A stretch of 64,000 bases of DNA, taken from JBDSSS01 sp963764195 (lineage in GTDB: Bacteria > Actinomycetota > Actinomycetes > Actinomycetales > Dermatophilaceae). The notes under the pieces are model-generated. The model searched no databases, had not been told where the DNA came from, and saw nothing but the letters and a program-made list of their open reading frames with translations. Each line of letters opens with the position of its first letter. Within the stretch, counting starts at the first letter, position 1. The stretch is from NCBI GenBank assembly GCA_963764195.1, contig CAVXRG010000001.1:124001-188000 (forward strand), written 5' to 3'. Below are positions 17,678 to 26,040 of this stretch, piece after piece. A program made the translations under genes and the position numbers.

Positions 17678-19213
17678 TCAGTGCGATGCAAGCACCGGGG
17701 CCCTGTCCTCCGCCGACGCCATCTTGGTGCGGATCCACGGCACGAGGGCGAAGAGCGCCCCGGCGACGACGAGCGTGATGATCGCGTTGACGAGGTAGTA
17801 CTGCGAGTCCGAGAGCCCGCCCATGCCCTGGATGAGCTGGGCGGCGAGGGCCTGACCAGCGGCGCTGCCGAGGAACCACAGCGCCATCGCCTGGCTCGCG
17901 AAGGCCCGCGGTGCGAGCTTGGTCGTCGCCGACAACCCGACGGGTGAGAGGCACAGCTCGCCGACCGTCTGCATGACGAAGACGCCCGAGAGGATGTAGA
18001 CCGGCGCGGTGTTGCCCTGGTAGGTCGCGAACGCCCACGACATCGCGAGGGCCGAGAGCCCGATGACGAGCACCCCGAGGGCGAACTTGAACGGCGTCGA
18101 CGGGAAGCGTCCGGCCCGCTTCGTCCAGATCCAGCCGAAGACCGGCGCGAGGATGATGATCGCGAGGGGGTTGACCGACTGGAACCACTCCGGGTTGACC
18201 TCGACGGAGCCGACGCTCGTGACGGTGCGGTCAGCGGCGAAGATGGCCATCTTGCCGGCCGCCTGCTCGAAGATCATCCAGAAGAGCATCGCCCCGACCC
18301 ACAACGGGAGGTAGGCGAGCAGGTGGGAGCGCTCCGTGCTGCTCACCTTGGGGCTGCGGAACATCGTCGTGAAGTAGGCGATCGGCGCGAGGAGGCAGAG
18401 GATCGAGATGGCGTCGATGACCTGGTCGAGGACCGTGTCGCGCCACAGCCCAGCGAGCAGCACGACGAGGACGAAGGCGATGACGCCGCCCGTCCCCAGC
18501 ATGCCGACGCGCGCCCGCTCCTGCTCCGGCAGGGGGTTCGGGACGTCATCGCTGATCGGGTTCAGCTTGCGGCGACCGAGGACGAACCAGACGAGGGCGA
18601 TGCCCATCCCGACGGCGGCGGCGGAGAAGCCCGCGTGGTAGCCCCACTGGTTGCGGAGGTAGGCCACGACGAGCGGCGAGACGAGCGCGCCGACGTTGAT
18701 CGACATGTAGAAGATCGAGAAGCCCGCGTCACGACGCGGGTCGTCCTTCCCGTAGAGCTGGCCGACCATCGTCGAGATGTTCGGCTTGAGCAGCCCGGTC
18801 CCGAGGGCGACGAGCGCGATGCCGAGCCAGGCCGTGGCCGTCGCGGGGATGGCGAGGCTGACGTGACCGGCCATGATGACGAGCCCGCCGAAGAGGGTGG
18901 ACCGCCGGGCACCGATGAGCCGGTCGGCGGTGAACCCGCCGATGACGGAGAGCAGGTAGACCGACGCACCGTAGATGGTGACGACCGCGGCCCCGGTGGT
19001 CTCGTCGATGCCGAGGCCGCCGTTGGCGGCGGTGTCGACGAGGAAGTAGAGCAGGATGGCGCGCATCCCGTAGTAGGAGAAGCGCTCCCACAGCTCGACG
19101 AAGAAGAGGGTGGACAGGCCGGTGGGGTGGCCGAGGAAGCCCCGGTCCGAACCACCCGGCCCACCCTGCCCTCCCGATGACGGTCCCGTGCGCTGGGCGG
19201 TGCTGCTCGACAT
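17678..19213 (-). CDS. POT-family proton-dependent di/tripeptide transporter
   Basis: Peptide:proton symporter, 511 residues, with 12-14 hydrophobic segments. The proton-coupling signature ExxERFxYYG is present as ELWERFSYYG near residues 40-49, and GTGLLKPNISTMVGQLY is the second family motif. The N-terminal 28 residues are Gly/Ser-rich. ATG at 19213 is preceded by AAGGGGG. Single-gene unit; imports small peptides as carbon and nitrogen source. Confidence 0.93.
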   Translation of the reverse strand: MSSSTAQRTGPSSGGQGGPGGSDRGFLGHPTGLSTLFFVELWERFSYYGMRAILLYFLVDTAANGGLGIDETTGAAVVTIYGASVYLLSVIGGFTADRLIGARRSTLFGGLVIMAGHVSLAIPATATAWLGIALVALGTGLLKPNISTMVGQLYGKDDPRRDAGFSIFYMSINVGALVSPLVVAYLRNQWGYHAGFSAAAVGMGIALVWFVLGRRKLNPISDDVPNPLPEQERARVGMLGTGGVIAFVLVVLLAGLWRDTVLDQVIDAISILCLLAPIAYFTTMFRSPKVSSTERSHLLAYLPLWVGAMLFWMIFEQAAGKMAIFAADRTVTSVGSVEVNPEWFQSVNPLAIIILAPVFGWIWTKRAGRFPSTPFKFALGVLVIGLSALAMSWAFATYQGNTAPVYILSGVFVMQTVGELCLSPVGLSATTKLAPRAFASQAMALWFLGSAAGQALAAQLIQGMGGLSDSQYYLVNAIITLVVAGALFALVPWIRTKMASAEDRAPVLASH

Positions 19214-19283
19214 GAGGTCCCCCTTGGTCTCGTGCTGGGACCGGCGGGCCCCGCCTGCACGCTATGGCTCGGCGTCGATCGGC

Positions 19284-20954
19284 TCAAACCGGGAGGGTGC
19301 GAGCCACCTCGCTGCGCAGGCGTCGTCCGTCGAGCACCAGACCGCTCGCCAGCGCGGCGCCGACTCCCTCGCCGGCCCGGATCCGCAGGTCGAGCAGCGG
19401 CTCGAGACCGAGCTCGGCGAGGACGAGCGCATGCGCCCGCTCGCGCGACCGCTGCCCGGCCACGAGGTGGGCGGCCACCCCCGGCTCCAGCCTGACGGCC
19501 GCGAGCGCGCTGACCGAGGTCGCCAGACCGTCGAGGACGACGACGCCGCCCGCCTCGGCGACCCCGAGCGCCACACCCGCCAGGACGACGAGCTCACCAC
19601 CGCCGAGGCAGCGGAGCGCGTCGGCGGTGGTGAGGCTGCCCACCCGGGCCAACGCCGCGGTGACGACGTCCCGCTTGCGCTCGACCATGGCGCTGTCCGC
19701 CGAGGAGCCGCGACCGACGACGTCCTCCGCACCGAGGCCGAGCAGGGCGGCAGCGAGGGCCGCCGCAACCGTCGTGTTGCCCACGCCCACCTCCCCGACG
19801 GCGACCAGACCGCGGGCAGCCGCAGCGAGACCGCGCTCGCGTCCGAGCGCGAGCAGAGCGGCATACGTCTCGACGTCCAGTGCGTCAGAGGCCACGAGAT
19901 CCCCTCTGCGGCAACCGATTCCCGCATCGACCAACTCGACGGTGAGGCCCGCCGCGCGGGCGGCGACGGCACCCATCGACGCGCCCTCCCGCGTCGCCCG
20001 GGCGACGTCCGCGGTCACCGAGGTCTCGAAGGCACTGATGCCGTATGCCGTCACCGCGTGGTCCGCGGCGGCGACGAGCAGGGTGCCCCCACCCTCGGGG
20101 ACGCTCAGAGCCTCGACCCGATCGAGCACCGTGTCGAGCACACCGAGCGAACCGGGCACGGTGAGCAGGTTGTCGGCACGGTCGCGGGCGGCGACGACCT
20201 CATCCTGCGCTGGCCCCCGAAGGTGGGAGGTCGGGGCGTCCCGCTCGGACCAGCGCTCGCGCATGACGACCGCGTCGAGCGGGAGCCGCCGGGACCAGCC
20301 GGCGCGTTCGAGGCCGGGCTCGGGAGGTCGCTCGTCCGGGTAGCCGAGACAGAGCCAGCCGAGCGTCTCCACGCCGTCGGGCAGCCCGAGCAGTGCCGCG
20401 AGCTCGGCCGGCTCGAAGAGGGTGACCCAGCCGAGCCCGACCCCGTGGGCGCGGGCCGTGAGCCAGATGTTCTCGATCGCCGCGGCGCACGACCAGAGAT
20501 CCGTGTCGGGGAAGGTGGCCCGGCCGAGCACCCCGGCGGCGGGGGCACGGCGGTCGCAGGCGACGACGACACCGAGGGGCGCCTCGCGGATTCCCTCGAG
20601 CCGGAGGTCGAGCAGACCGCGCGCCGACTCCTCGGTCATGCCGGCCGCCTGCCGCAGCCGGGCCCGGTCGGCCATCAGGGCCGCGGCGTCCCGCGTCGCC
20701 GCCTCGGTCACGACGATGAAGCGCCACGGCTGGGAGTGACCGACGGACGGGGCGCGGTGACCCGACTCGAGCACCGCGCGCAGGACGGGCTCCGGCAGCG
20801 GGTCGGGCCGGAAGCGGCGGATGTCGCGCCGGGCGGTGATGACCGACTCGAGCGAGGCGAGGTGTTCGGGCAGCGCCCACCCGTCGGGGGCTCCGGCCCG
20901 CTCGGCGGCCGTCGAGGGGTCGCCGATCGTCGGGACGGGTCGGCTGAAGGTCAC
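19284..20954 (-). CDS. BluB-CobT fusion: dimethylbenzimidazole synthase plus nucleotide-loop phosphoribosyltransferase
   Basis: Bifunctional protein of 556 residues for the lower ligand of cobalamin. Residues about 30-230 are a BluB-type flavin-destroying nitroreductase (RRDIRRFRPDPLP, SVGHSQPWRF, FPDTDLWSCAAAIENIWL), which makes 5,6-dimethylbenzimidazole from FMNH2. Residues about 250-550 are CobT (PGSLGVLD 267-274, AADHAVTAYGIS, GEVGVGNTT 387-395, RAGEGVGA with the expected catalytic Glu529), which attaches that base to nicotinate mononucleotide to form alpha-ribazole phosphate. Joining the two couples production and activation of the base. No other cobalamin gene and no B12 riboswitch is visible nearby. 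Confidence 0.88.
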   Translation of the reverse strand: MTFSRPVPTIGDPSTAAERAGAPDGWALPEHLASLESVITARRDIRRFRPDPLPEPVLRAVLESGHRAPSVGHSQPWRFIVVTEAATRDAAALMADRARLRQAAGMTEESARGLLDLRLEGIREAPLGVVVACDRRAPAAGVLGRATFPDTDLWSCAAAIENIWLTARAHGVGLGWVTLFEPAELAALLGLPDGVETLGWLCLGYPDERPPEPGLERAGWSRRLPLDAVVMRERWSERDAPTSHLRGPAQDEVVAARDRADNLLTVPGSLGVLDTVLDRVEALSVPEGGGTLLVAAADHAVTAYGISAFETSVTADVARATREGASMGAVAARAAGLTVELVDAGIGCRRGDLVASDALDVETYAALLALGRERGLAAAARGLVAVGEVGVGNTTVAAALAAALLGLGAEDVVGRGSSADSAMVERKRDVVTAALARVGSLTTADALRCLGGGELVVLAGVALGVAEAGGVVVLDGLATSVSALAAVRLEPGVAAHLVAGQRSRERAHALVLAELGLEPLLDLRIRAGEGVGAALASGLVLDGRRLRSEVARTLPV

Positions 20955-20963
20955 CGCGCCACC

Positions 20964-21830
20964 CTAGGCTCCCGGTGAGGCGATCCAGGTCCGCGTGGCA
21001 CCGAGCACCCGGCTGCCGTCCGGGTCGGCGAGCGAGAGGCCGACGAACCCGGCAGCCGCCGGCGAGGTCTGCCACCGGAACCGGTACTCCTCCGCGGTCG
21101 CGGCGGCAGCGATGGCGATGCCGGCGTCCTGCGGGCTCTGGGCGTCAGCGAACGCGCCGGCGGTGCGCGCGAGGTAGCGCTCGAGCAGGACGGCATACGC
21201 GTCCGGGCGCTCGGGACTGGCGTCCCCACCCGGCTGCGCGGCGGGTGGGCGAAGGACGTTGCCGACGAAGTCGCTCGCCACTGCGGCTGGCTCGATGACG
21301 CTCACCCAGACCCCGAACGCCTCCGCGACGGGGGCGAGGGACTGCATGAAGCCCTCGACGGCGAACTTCGCACCGCAGTAGGCGTCCGCGAACGGCTGCC
21401 CGACCGCGCCGCCGACGCTCGTCACCGTGAGGATGCGGCCCGCACCGCGCTCCCGCATACCGGGCAGGACGAGTCGGGTCAGGCCCACGGGCCCGACGTA
21501 GTTGACCTCCAGCTGGGCACGAACGTCGGTGAGGCTGAGCTGCTCCGCGGTGCCGACGGCGCCGCGGCCCGCGTTGTTGACGAGGACGTCGAGGTGCCCG
21601 TGGTCGAGGAGGACGCCGTCGACGCACGACCGCGCCGACGCCTCGTCGGTGACGTCGAGGACGCGGACGTCGAGCTCGACTCCCGCCTCGTCGGCCGCCT
21701 CGCGCAGGTGGTGCTGCCGGGAAGGGTCGCGCATCGTCGCGACGACGGTGAGGCCGCGGCGGGCGAGCTCCACGGCCGCGTGCAGCCCCATCCCGCTGGA
21801 CGTTCCGGTGACGAGGGCGATCTGGGTCAT
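20964..21830 (-). CDS. Short-chain dehydrogenase/reductase
   Basis: Classical SDR, 288 residues. Cofactor motif TGTSSGMG at the N-terminus, NNAG, catalytic Ser in VTSVGGAVG and the Tyr-x3-Lys pair in YCGAK. The C-terminal extension resembles the SDR group that acts on alcohols or ketones of unknown identity. It ends 10 bp upstream of the BluB-CobT start, on the same strand, so the two may share a transcript. ATG at 21830. Substrate not predictable. Confidence 0.9.
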   Translation of the reverse strand: MTQIALVTGTSSGMGLHAAVELARRGLTVVATMRDPSRQHHLREAADEAGVELDVRVLDVTDEASARSCVDGVLLDHGHLDVLVNNAGRGAVGTAEQLSLTDVRAQLEVNYVGPVGLTRLVLPGMRERGAGRILTVTSVGGAVGQPFADAYCGAKFAVEGFMQSLAPVAEAFGVWVSVIEPAAVASDFVGNVLRPPAAQPGGDASPERPDAYAVLLERYLARTAGAFADAQSPQDAGIAIAAAATAEEYRFRWQTSPAAAGFVGLSLADPDGSRVLGATRTWIASPGA

Positions 21831-21855
21831 GAGCGCGACGCTACGCCGGGCCCGA

Positions 21856-22365
21856 TCAGGTGTCGATGTCGTCGAGGCCGGCGATGACGATCTCGAGCAG
21901 GCGCCCGAGGTCGGCGCGCTCCGCGTCGTCGAGACCGCGCAGGGTGTCGCTCTCGACGACGTTCGACTCGCGCACCGCCGCGCTGAACAGGGCCCATCCC
22001 TCCCGCGTGAGCGAGACCAGCGTGCGGGTGCGGTTGCTCTCGTCCGGCGTCCGCTCGACGAGCCCACGGCCCGTCATCTTGTCGAGACGGTGCGTCATCG
22101 ACGAGGGCGCGACGTTGGACAGCTCGGCGAGCTGGCTCGGGGTGAGGCAGTCGCGCTCGGCCTGGGCGAGCGCGGAGAGCACGGACCACTCCCCCTGGCT
22201 GAGGTCGACGTCGACGAGCTGGCGGGCGTACCACTGGTCGAGCTTCTTCGTCACGGCATACAGCGCGGTGATGACGCGCTGGACCGACTCCTCGCCGCCG
22301 GCGGCGACGTACGTCGCGACATCGGCCGCGTGCTCCTGCTGTGCCGTCCGTCGCTGTGCCGCCAT
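21856..22365 (-). CDS. MarR-family transcriptional regulator
   Basis: Winged-helix repressor of 169 residues with the usual MarR core: LSQGEWSVLSALAQ, LTPSQLAELSNVAPSSMTHR (recognition region) and the wing ERTPDESNRTRTLVSLT. ATG at 22365 was chosen over 22374 because AAAGGA is correctly spaced for it. It diverges from an MFS transporter, the classic arrangement in which MarR represses an efflux pump until a ligand binds. Two matching palindromes lie in the shared promoter region. Confidence 0.9.
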   Translation of the reverse strand: MAAQRRTAQQEHAADVATYVAAGGEESVQRVITALYAVTKKLDQWYARQLVDVDLSQGEWSVLSALAQAERDCLTPSQLAELSNVAPSSMTHRLDKMTGRGLVERTPDESNRTRTLVSLTREGWALFSAAVRESNVVESDTLRGLDDAERADLGRLLEIVIAGLDDIDT

Positions 22366-22404
22366 GGCCCGCATCCTTTCACCTCAACACCCCGGTGCTA
22401 CTCT

Positions 22405-22444
22405 TTCGATCTCGAAGTTTGATGACGAAATATTCGATGCCGAA
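22405..22444. promoter_or_regulatory. Two copies of TTCGATNNCGAA, probable MarR operators
   Basis: TTCGATCTCGAA at 22405-22416 and TTCGATGCCGAA at 22433-22444, both inverted repeats, starts 28 bp apart, in the AT-rich centre of the divergent marR/MFS intergenic region. Their identity apart from two central bases suggests two binding sites for one dimeric regulator. Assignment to this MarR is inferred from position. Confidence 0.55.
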
Positions 22445-22499
22445 CGACTGTTGACGCCCTCGTGCCCGTGCCTCGATCGCCAGAAAGGGTGTGAAACCC

Positions 22500-24098
22500 A
22501 TGCGCACCAAGCTGCTCATCCTCGCCTCCTCCATCGGGATGCTCGGTTGGGGAACCGTGCTGCCCTACCAGTACGCGTATGCCGCGACCACCCGCGGTTG
22601 GGGCCCCCTCGCAGCCGCGCTGGCCAGCACCCTCTTCTCCGTCGGCGCCCTCGTCGCGGCTCCGTTCGCGGGCCGGCTCAGCGACCGGTTCAACCCGGTC
22701 CGCGTCGTCGTCGGCGCGAAGGTGATCGCGACCCTCGGCGTCGGCAGCCTCGTCTTCGCGGACAGCGTCACCGCCTTCCTGCTCGGCATGTTCGTCTTCG
22801 GTCTCGGGCTCACCGCGTCGGTGCCCGCCGCGTCGGTGCTCGTGCTCCGCTGGGTGTCCGGCACCGACCGGCGCAGGGTCTTCGCCTACAAGTTCACCGG
22901 TGAGGCCATCGGCATGGCGATCGGTGCGTTCGTCGCCGGCTACGTCATCGACCTCGGGCGCCCCGACGGCATGACCTTCGCCTTCGTCACCGCTGCTGTC
23001 GGCTTCGCGATCTCGGCCGTCCTCATCCACGTCGCCGGCATCGGCGCTCCGCGGACCGTCGACACCGACGTTGCCGCCGGCGACGCCGAGGCGCCGGTCA
23101 GCACCCTCGAGGGGCTGCGCCGGATCTTCGCGGTGCCCGCACTGCGCTGGACCGCGGTCGTCACCGTCGCCCTCGCGCTCGGCTTCTACGCCCAGTTCGA
23201 GTCGGGCCTGCCTGCCTACGCCCTCACCGTCCTCGACGTGAAGGAGTCGTCGATCGGCCTCGCCGCCGCCGTCAACTGCCTCGTCATCGTCGCCCTGCAG
23301 GTCATCGTCGTGCGGGTCACGGCCAGGCGCGGAGCCCCCGCCCTGCTCATGATCGTCGGCGCCATCTGGACGCTCGCCTGGGTCGTGCTGTCCGTCGCAC
23401 AGTTCACCCCGAGCATCGCCTCGGCGCTCTTCGTCACGACCTACGGCATCTTCGCCGTCGGCGAGACGATGTACTCCCCCATCCTCAACCCGCTCACCGC
23501 GCAGCTCGCCCCGCCGGGTCTCGTCGGGACCACGCTCGGCACCTTCGGGGCGATCCAGACGACCTTCTCGGCGCTCGGCCCACTCGTCGCCGGAGCCCTG
23601 CTCGGTGCCGGGCTCGCGGACGGCTTCCTCGGGCTGCACCTCGCGATCAGCCTGCTCGCGCTCTACGCCGCGTGGCGCCTCCGCGTCGCGATGCGGCGCC
23701 AGCGGGAGGCCGCAGCAGCGAAGGCAGCGACGGACGCGAAGCCACGCCGATACGCACCGAGGCAGCACTCACGGCGTGACCCCTCCCCCGTCGAGTGCCC
23801 ACTTTCGCACGGATCCGGGGCGTCGGAAAGTGGGCACTCGACGGGGTCGGGCGGGGGAAACTGCGCACTCGACCGGGGTGGGGGTCAGTGCGCGGCGTTG
23901 AAGGCCTCGATGCGCGCGACCGCCTCGGCGACCGCCGTGCCCCCGGCCGCAAAGCTGAGCCGCACCGCGGTCGCTCCCCGGTGGTCATCGAAGTCGCCCC
24001 CCGGGGTGATCGCCACTCCCGCCTCCTCGAGCAGCGCCCGGGCGTATGCCGCCGAGTTGCCCCAGCGCCCGAGCTGGTCGCCGAGGTCGGCCCAGTAG
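22500..24098 (+). CDS. MFS drug/metabolite transporter with abnormal C-terminal read-through
   Basis: Twelve-helix major facilitator transporter; the signature between helices 2 and 3 reads GRLSDRFNPVRV. It probably exports a toxic compound under control of the divergent MarR. The last helix ends near residue 397, after which a normal protein would stop within about 30 residues. Here the frame stays open for another 120 low-complexity residues, through a strong hairpin (23786-23846) and 214 bp into the convergent aminotransferase gene. A TGA at 23777 in another frame marks the expected end. Either a small frameshift lies near the 3' end or the stop codon has been lost. ATG at 22500 follows AAAGGG. 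Confidence 0.8.
   Translation: MRTKLLILASSIGMLGWGTVLPYQYAYAATTRGWGPLAAALASTLFSVGALVAAPFAGRLSDRFNPVRVVVGAKVIATLGVGSLVFADSVTAFLLGMFVFGLGLTASVPAASVLVLRWVSGTDRRRVFAYKFTGEAIGMAIGAFVAGYVIDLGRPDGMTFAFVTAAVGFAISAVLIHVAGIGAPRTVDTDVAAGDAEAPVSTLEGLRRIFAVPALRWTAVVTVALALGFYAQFESGLPAYALTVLDVKESSIGLAAAVNCLVIVALQVIVVRVTARRGAPALLMIVGAIWTLAWVVLSVAQFTPSIASALFVTTYGIFAVGETMYSPILNPLTAQLAPPGLVGTTLGTFGAIQTTFSALGPLVAGALLGAGLADGFLGLHLAISLLALYAAWRLRVAMRRQREAAAAKAATDAKPRRYAPRQHSRRDPSPVECPLSHGSGASESGHSTGSGGGNCALDRGGGQCAALKASMRATASATAVPPAAKLSRTAVAPRWSSKSPPGVIATPASSSSARAYAAELPQRPSWSPRSAQ
23786..23846. terminator. 21-bp inverted repeat between convergent MFS and aminotransferase genes
   Basis: Arm 23786-23806 (CCCCGTCGAGTGCCCACTTT plus C) pairs perfectly with 23826-23846; the loop is 19 nt. 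A third, imperfect copy of the right arm follows at about 23853-23873. Position between convergent genes fits a bidirectional terminator. Confidence 0.75.
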
Positions 24099-25105
24099 TA
24101 GAAGGCTCCGTCCGCAGGAGCGGCGGCGCCCCAGCCGAGCCGGGACGCGTTGTCCAACAGCAGCTTCCGGGTGCGACCGAACTCGGCCACGGCCTCGTCG
24201 CACTCGCGGTAGGACTCCTCGGCAAAGGCGGCGACAGCGGCATACTGCGCCGGGGCGGGCGGGCACAGCGCGACGTTGCCGGCGAGCGCGTCGACCGGAC
24301 GCACGAGGTCCTCGGGCAGCAGCATCCAGCCGAGGCGCCAGCCCGTCATCCCCCAGTACTTGCTGAAGGACGAGATGACGACGGCGGACTCGTCGACCTC
24401 GCGGGCACAGACCCCGCGCGGGTCGGCGGCGCCGGGCTGCGGGTAGGTCACCCCGTGGTAGATCTCGTCGCTGACGAGACGGACCCCGTGCGACGCGCAC
24501 CACTGCGCGACCGCGGTCAGCTCGACGCGGTCGACCATCGTGCCCGTCGGGTTGGCCGGCGACGCGAGGACGAGGCCGGCGAGCGGTCCACCCGCCTGGG
24601 CGGCGTCGAGAAGCTCAGGGGTGGGCTGGAAGCGCACCTCCGGACCGCAGTCGATCTCGACGACCTCACAGCCGAGGGCGGCGAGGATGTTGCGGTACGC
24701 CGGGTAACCGGGTCTCGCGAGCGCCACCCGGTCACCCGGGTCGAAGGCTGCGAGGAAGGCGAGGACGAAACCGCCGGAGGACCCCGTCGTGATCGCGATG
24801 CGGGCCGGGTCGACCTCGAGGTCGTACCAGCGGCGGTAGTGCGCGGCGAGCTCGGTGCGCAGCTCACGGATGCCGAGGGCAGAGGTGTAGGAGAGGGCAC
24901 GCCCGGACGTGTGGATCGCAGCCGCGGCCGCGGAGACGAGCGAGGGCGCTCCCCCCGACGGCTCGCCGGCGCAGAGCGACACGATGTCGCGGCCCTCACC
25001 ACGGAGCACGGCGACCCGGTCGAGGACGTCCATCACCTCGAAGGGGGCCACCCGGGAGCGGCGCGAGGCGGCGAGGGACGCGCTGTGCGCAGGAGTCTCG
25101 GTCAC
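23885..25105 (-). CDS. Class I/II PLP-dependent aminotransferase
   Basis: Fold-type I aminotransferase of the aspartate/aromatic group, 406 residues. Visible: ITTGSSGGFVLAF for cofactor phosphate contacts, ASPANPTGTM, SDEIYHGVTY, the PLP-binding Lys in SSFSKYWGMTGWRLGW, and the C-terminal Arg in AVRLSFA that binds the substrate carboxylate. GTG at 25105 follows a G-rich ribosome site (GGGGGAG). It transfers amino groups between an amino acid and a 2-oxo acid; the preferred substrate is not evident. It is divergent from an alpha/beta hydrolase gene. Confidence 0.9.
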   Translation of the reverse strand: MTETPAHSASLAASRRSRVAPFEVMDVLDRVAVLRGEGRDIVSLCAGEPSGGAPSLVSAAAAAIHTSGRALSYTSALGIRELRTELAAHYRRWYDLEVDPARIAITTGSSGGFVLAFLAAFDPGDRVALARPGYPAYRNILAALGCEVVEIDCGPEVRFQPTPELLDAAQAGGPLAGLVLASPANPTGTMVDRVELTAVAQWCASHGVRLVSDEIYHGVTYPQPGAADPRGVCAREVDESAVVISSFSKYWGMTGWRLGWMLLPEDLVRPVDALAGNVALCPPAPAQYAAVAAFAEESYRECDEAVAEFGRTRKLLLDNASRLGWGAAAPADGAFYYWADLGDQLGRWGNSAAYARALLEEAGVAITPGGDFDDHRGATAVRLSFAAGGTAVAEAVARIEAFNAAH

Positions 25106-25159
25106 CGGTCCAGTCTCCCCCACGCCCGGGACGGGGCTCGCAGTGGCATCATCGCCGGC

Positions 25160-26029
25160 ATGACCCTGATCGACGTTCCCGACGGCCGCCAGCTCGATGT
25201 CGCCGTCAGCGGCCCCGACTCGGGGACCCCCCTGCTCTACCACCACGGGACCCCCGGCTCGGTCCGCACCTTCCGGTCCCTCGAGCGTGCCGCGCACAAC
25301 CGGGGTCTTCGACTCGTCACGTGGTCCCGGCCCGGCTACGGAGTCTCGACGCGGCAGCCCGGCCGCAGCGTCGTCGACGTCGTGGACGACGTCGAGGCGA
25401 TCCTCGACCACCTCGGCGCAGCCCGGTGCCTCGTCGCCGGCTGGTCCGGGGGCGGTCCGCACGCGCTGGCGACCGGAGCCCGGCTCGCGAGCCGGGTCGC
25501 CGGCGTGCTCACCATCGCGGGCGTCGGTCCCCATGATGCGGGCGACCTCGACTTCCTCGCGGGGATGGGCGAGGACAACCTCGAGGAGTTCGGGCTCGCG
25601 CTGCGCGGCGAGGAGGCTCTTCGCGGCTTCCTCGACGACGCGGCCCCCGGGCTGCGGGCCGCCGGCCCCGGCGACATCATCGAGGAGATGCGCAGCCTGC
25701 TGCCGGCCGTCGACCAGGCGCTCGTCACCGACGAGTTCGGGCAGGACCTCGCGGCCGCCTTCCACGAGGCCCTCCGGGTGGGTGTCGACGGCTGGCTCGA
25801 CGACGACCTCGCCTTCGTGCGGCCCTGGGGCTTCGACCTCGCCGAGATCGCCGTGCCGACCCTTGTCTGGCAGGGCTCGGCCGACCTCATGGTGCCCTTC
25901 GCCCATGGTCAGTGGCTCGGCGACCACGTCCCCGGCGTCACCGCGCACCTGCTCGAGGGAGACGGACACCTCTCCGTGCTCGTCGGGTCCGTCGACGCGA
26001 TGCTCGACGAGCTCGTCGCCACCCTCTGA
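25160..26029 (+). CDS. Alpha/beta hydrolase
   Basis: Cytoplasmic alpha/beta hydrolase of 289 residues. Oxyanion region YHHGTPGS (27-34), nucleophile Ser96 in GWSGGG, acid in GSADLMVPFAHG, and base His in EGDGHLSV. The family includes prolyl peptidases, esterases and lactonases; nothing narrows the substrate. Divergent from the aminotransferase, with 54 bp between starts. Confidence 0.88.
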   Translation: MTLIDVPDGRQLDVAVSGPDSGTPLLYHHGTPGSVRTFRSLERAAHNRGLRLVTWSRPGYGVSTRQPGRSVVDVVDDVEAILDHLGAARCLVAGWSGGGPHALATGARLASRVAGVLTIAGVGPHDAGDLDFLAGMGEDNLEEFGLALRGEEALRGFLDDAAPGLRAAGPGDIIEEMRSLLPAVDQALVTDEFGQDLAAAFHEALRVGVDGWLDDDLAFVRPWGFDLAEIAVPTLVWQGSADLMVPFAHGQWLGDHVPGVTAHLLEGDGHLSVLVGSVDAMLDELVATL

Positions 26030-26040
26030 GCCGGGGGAGG

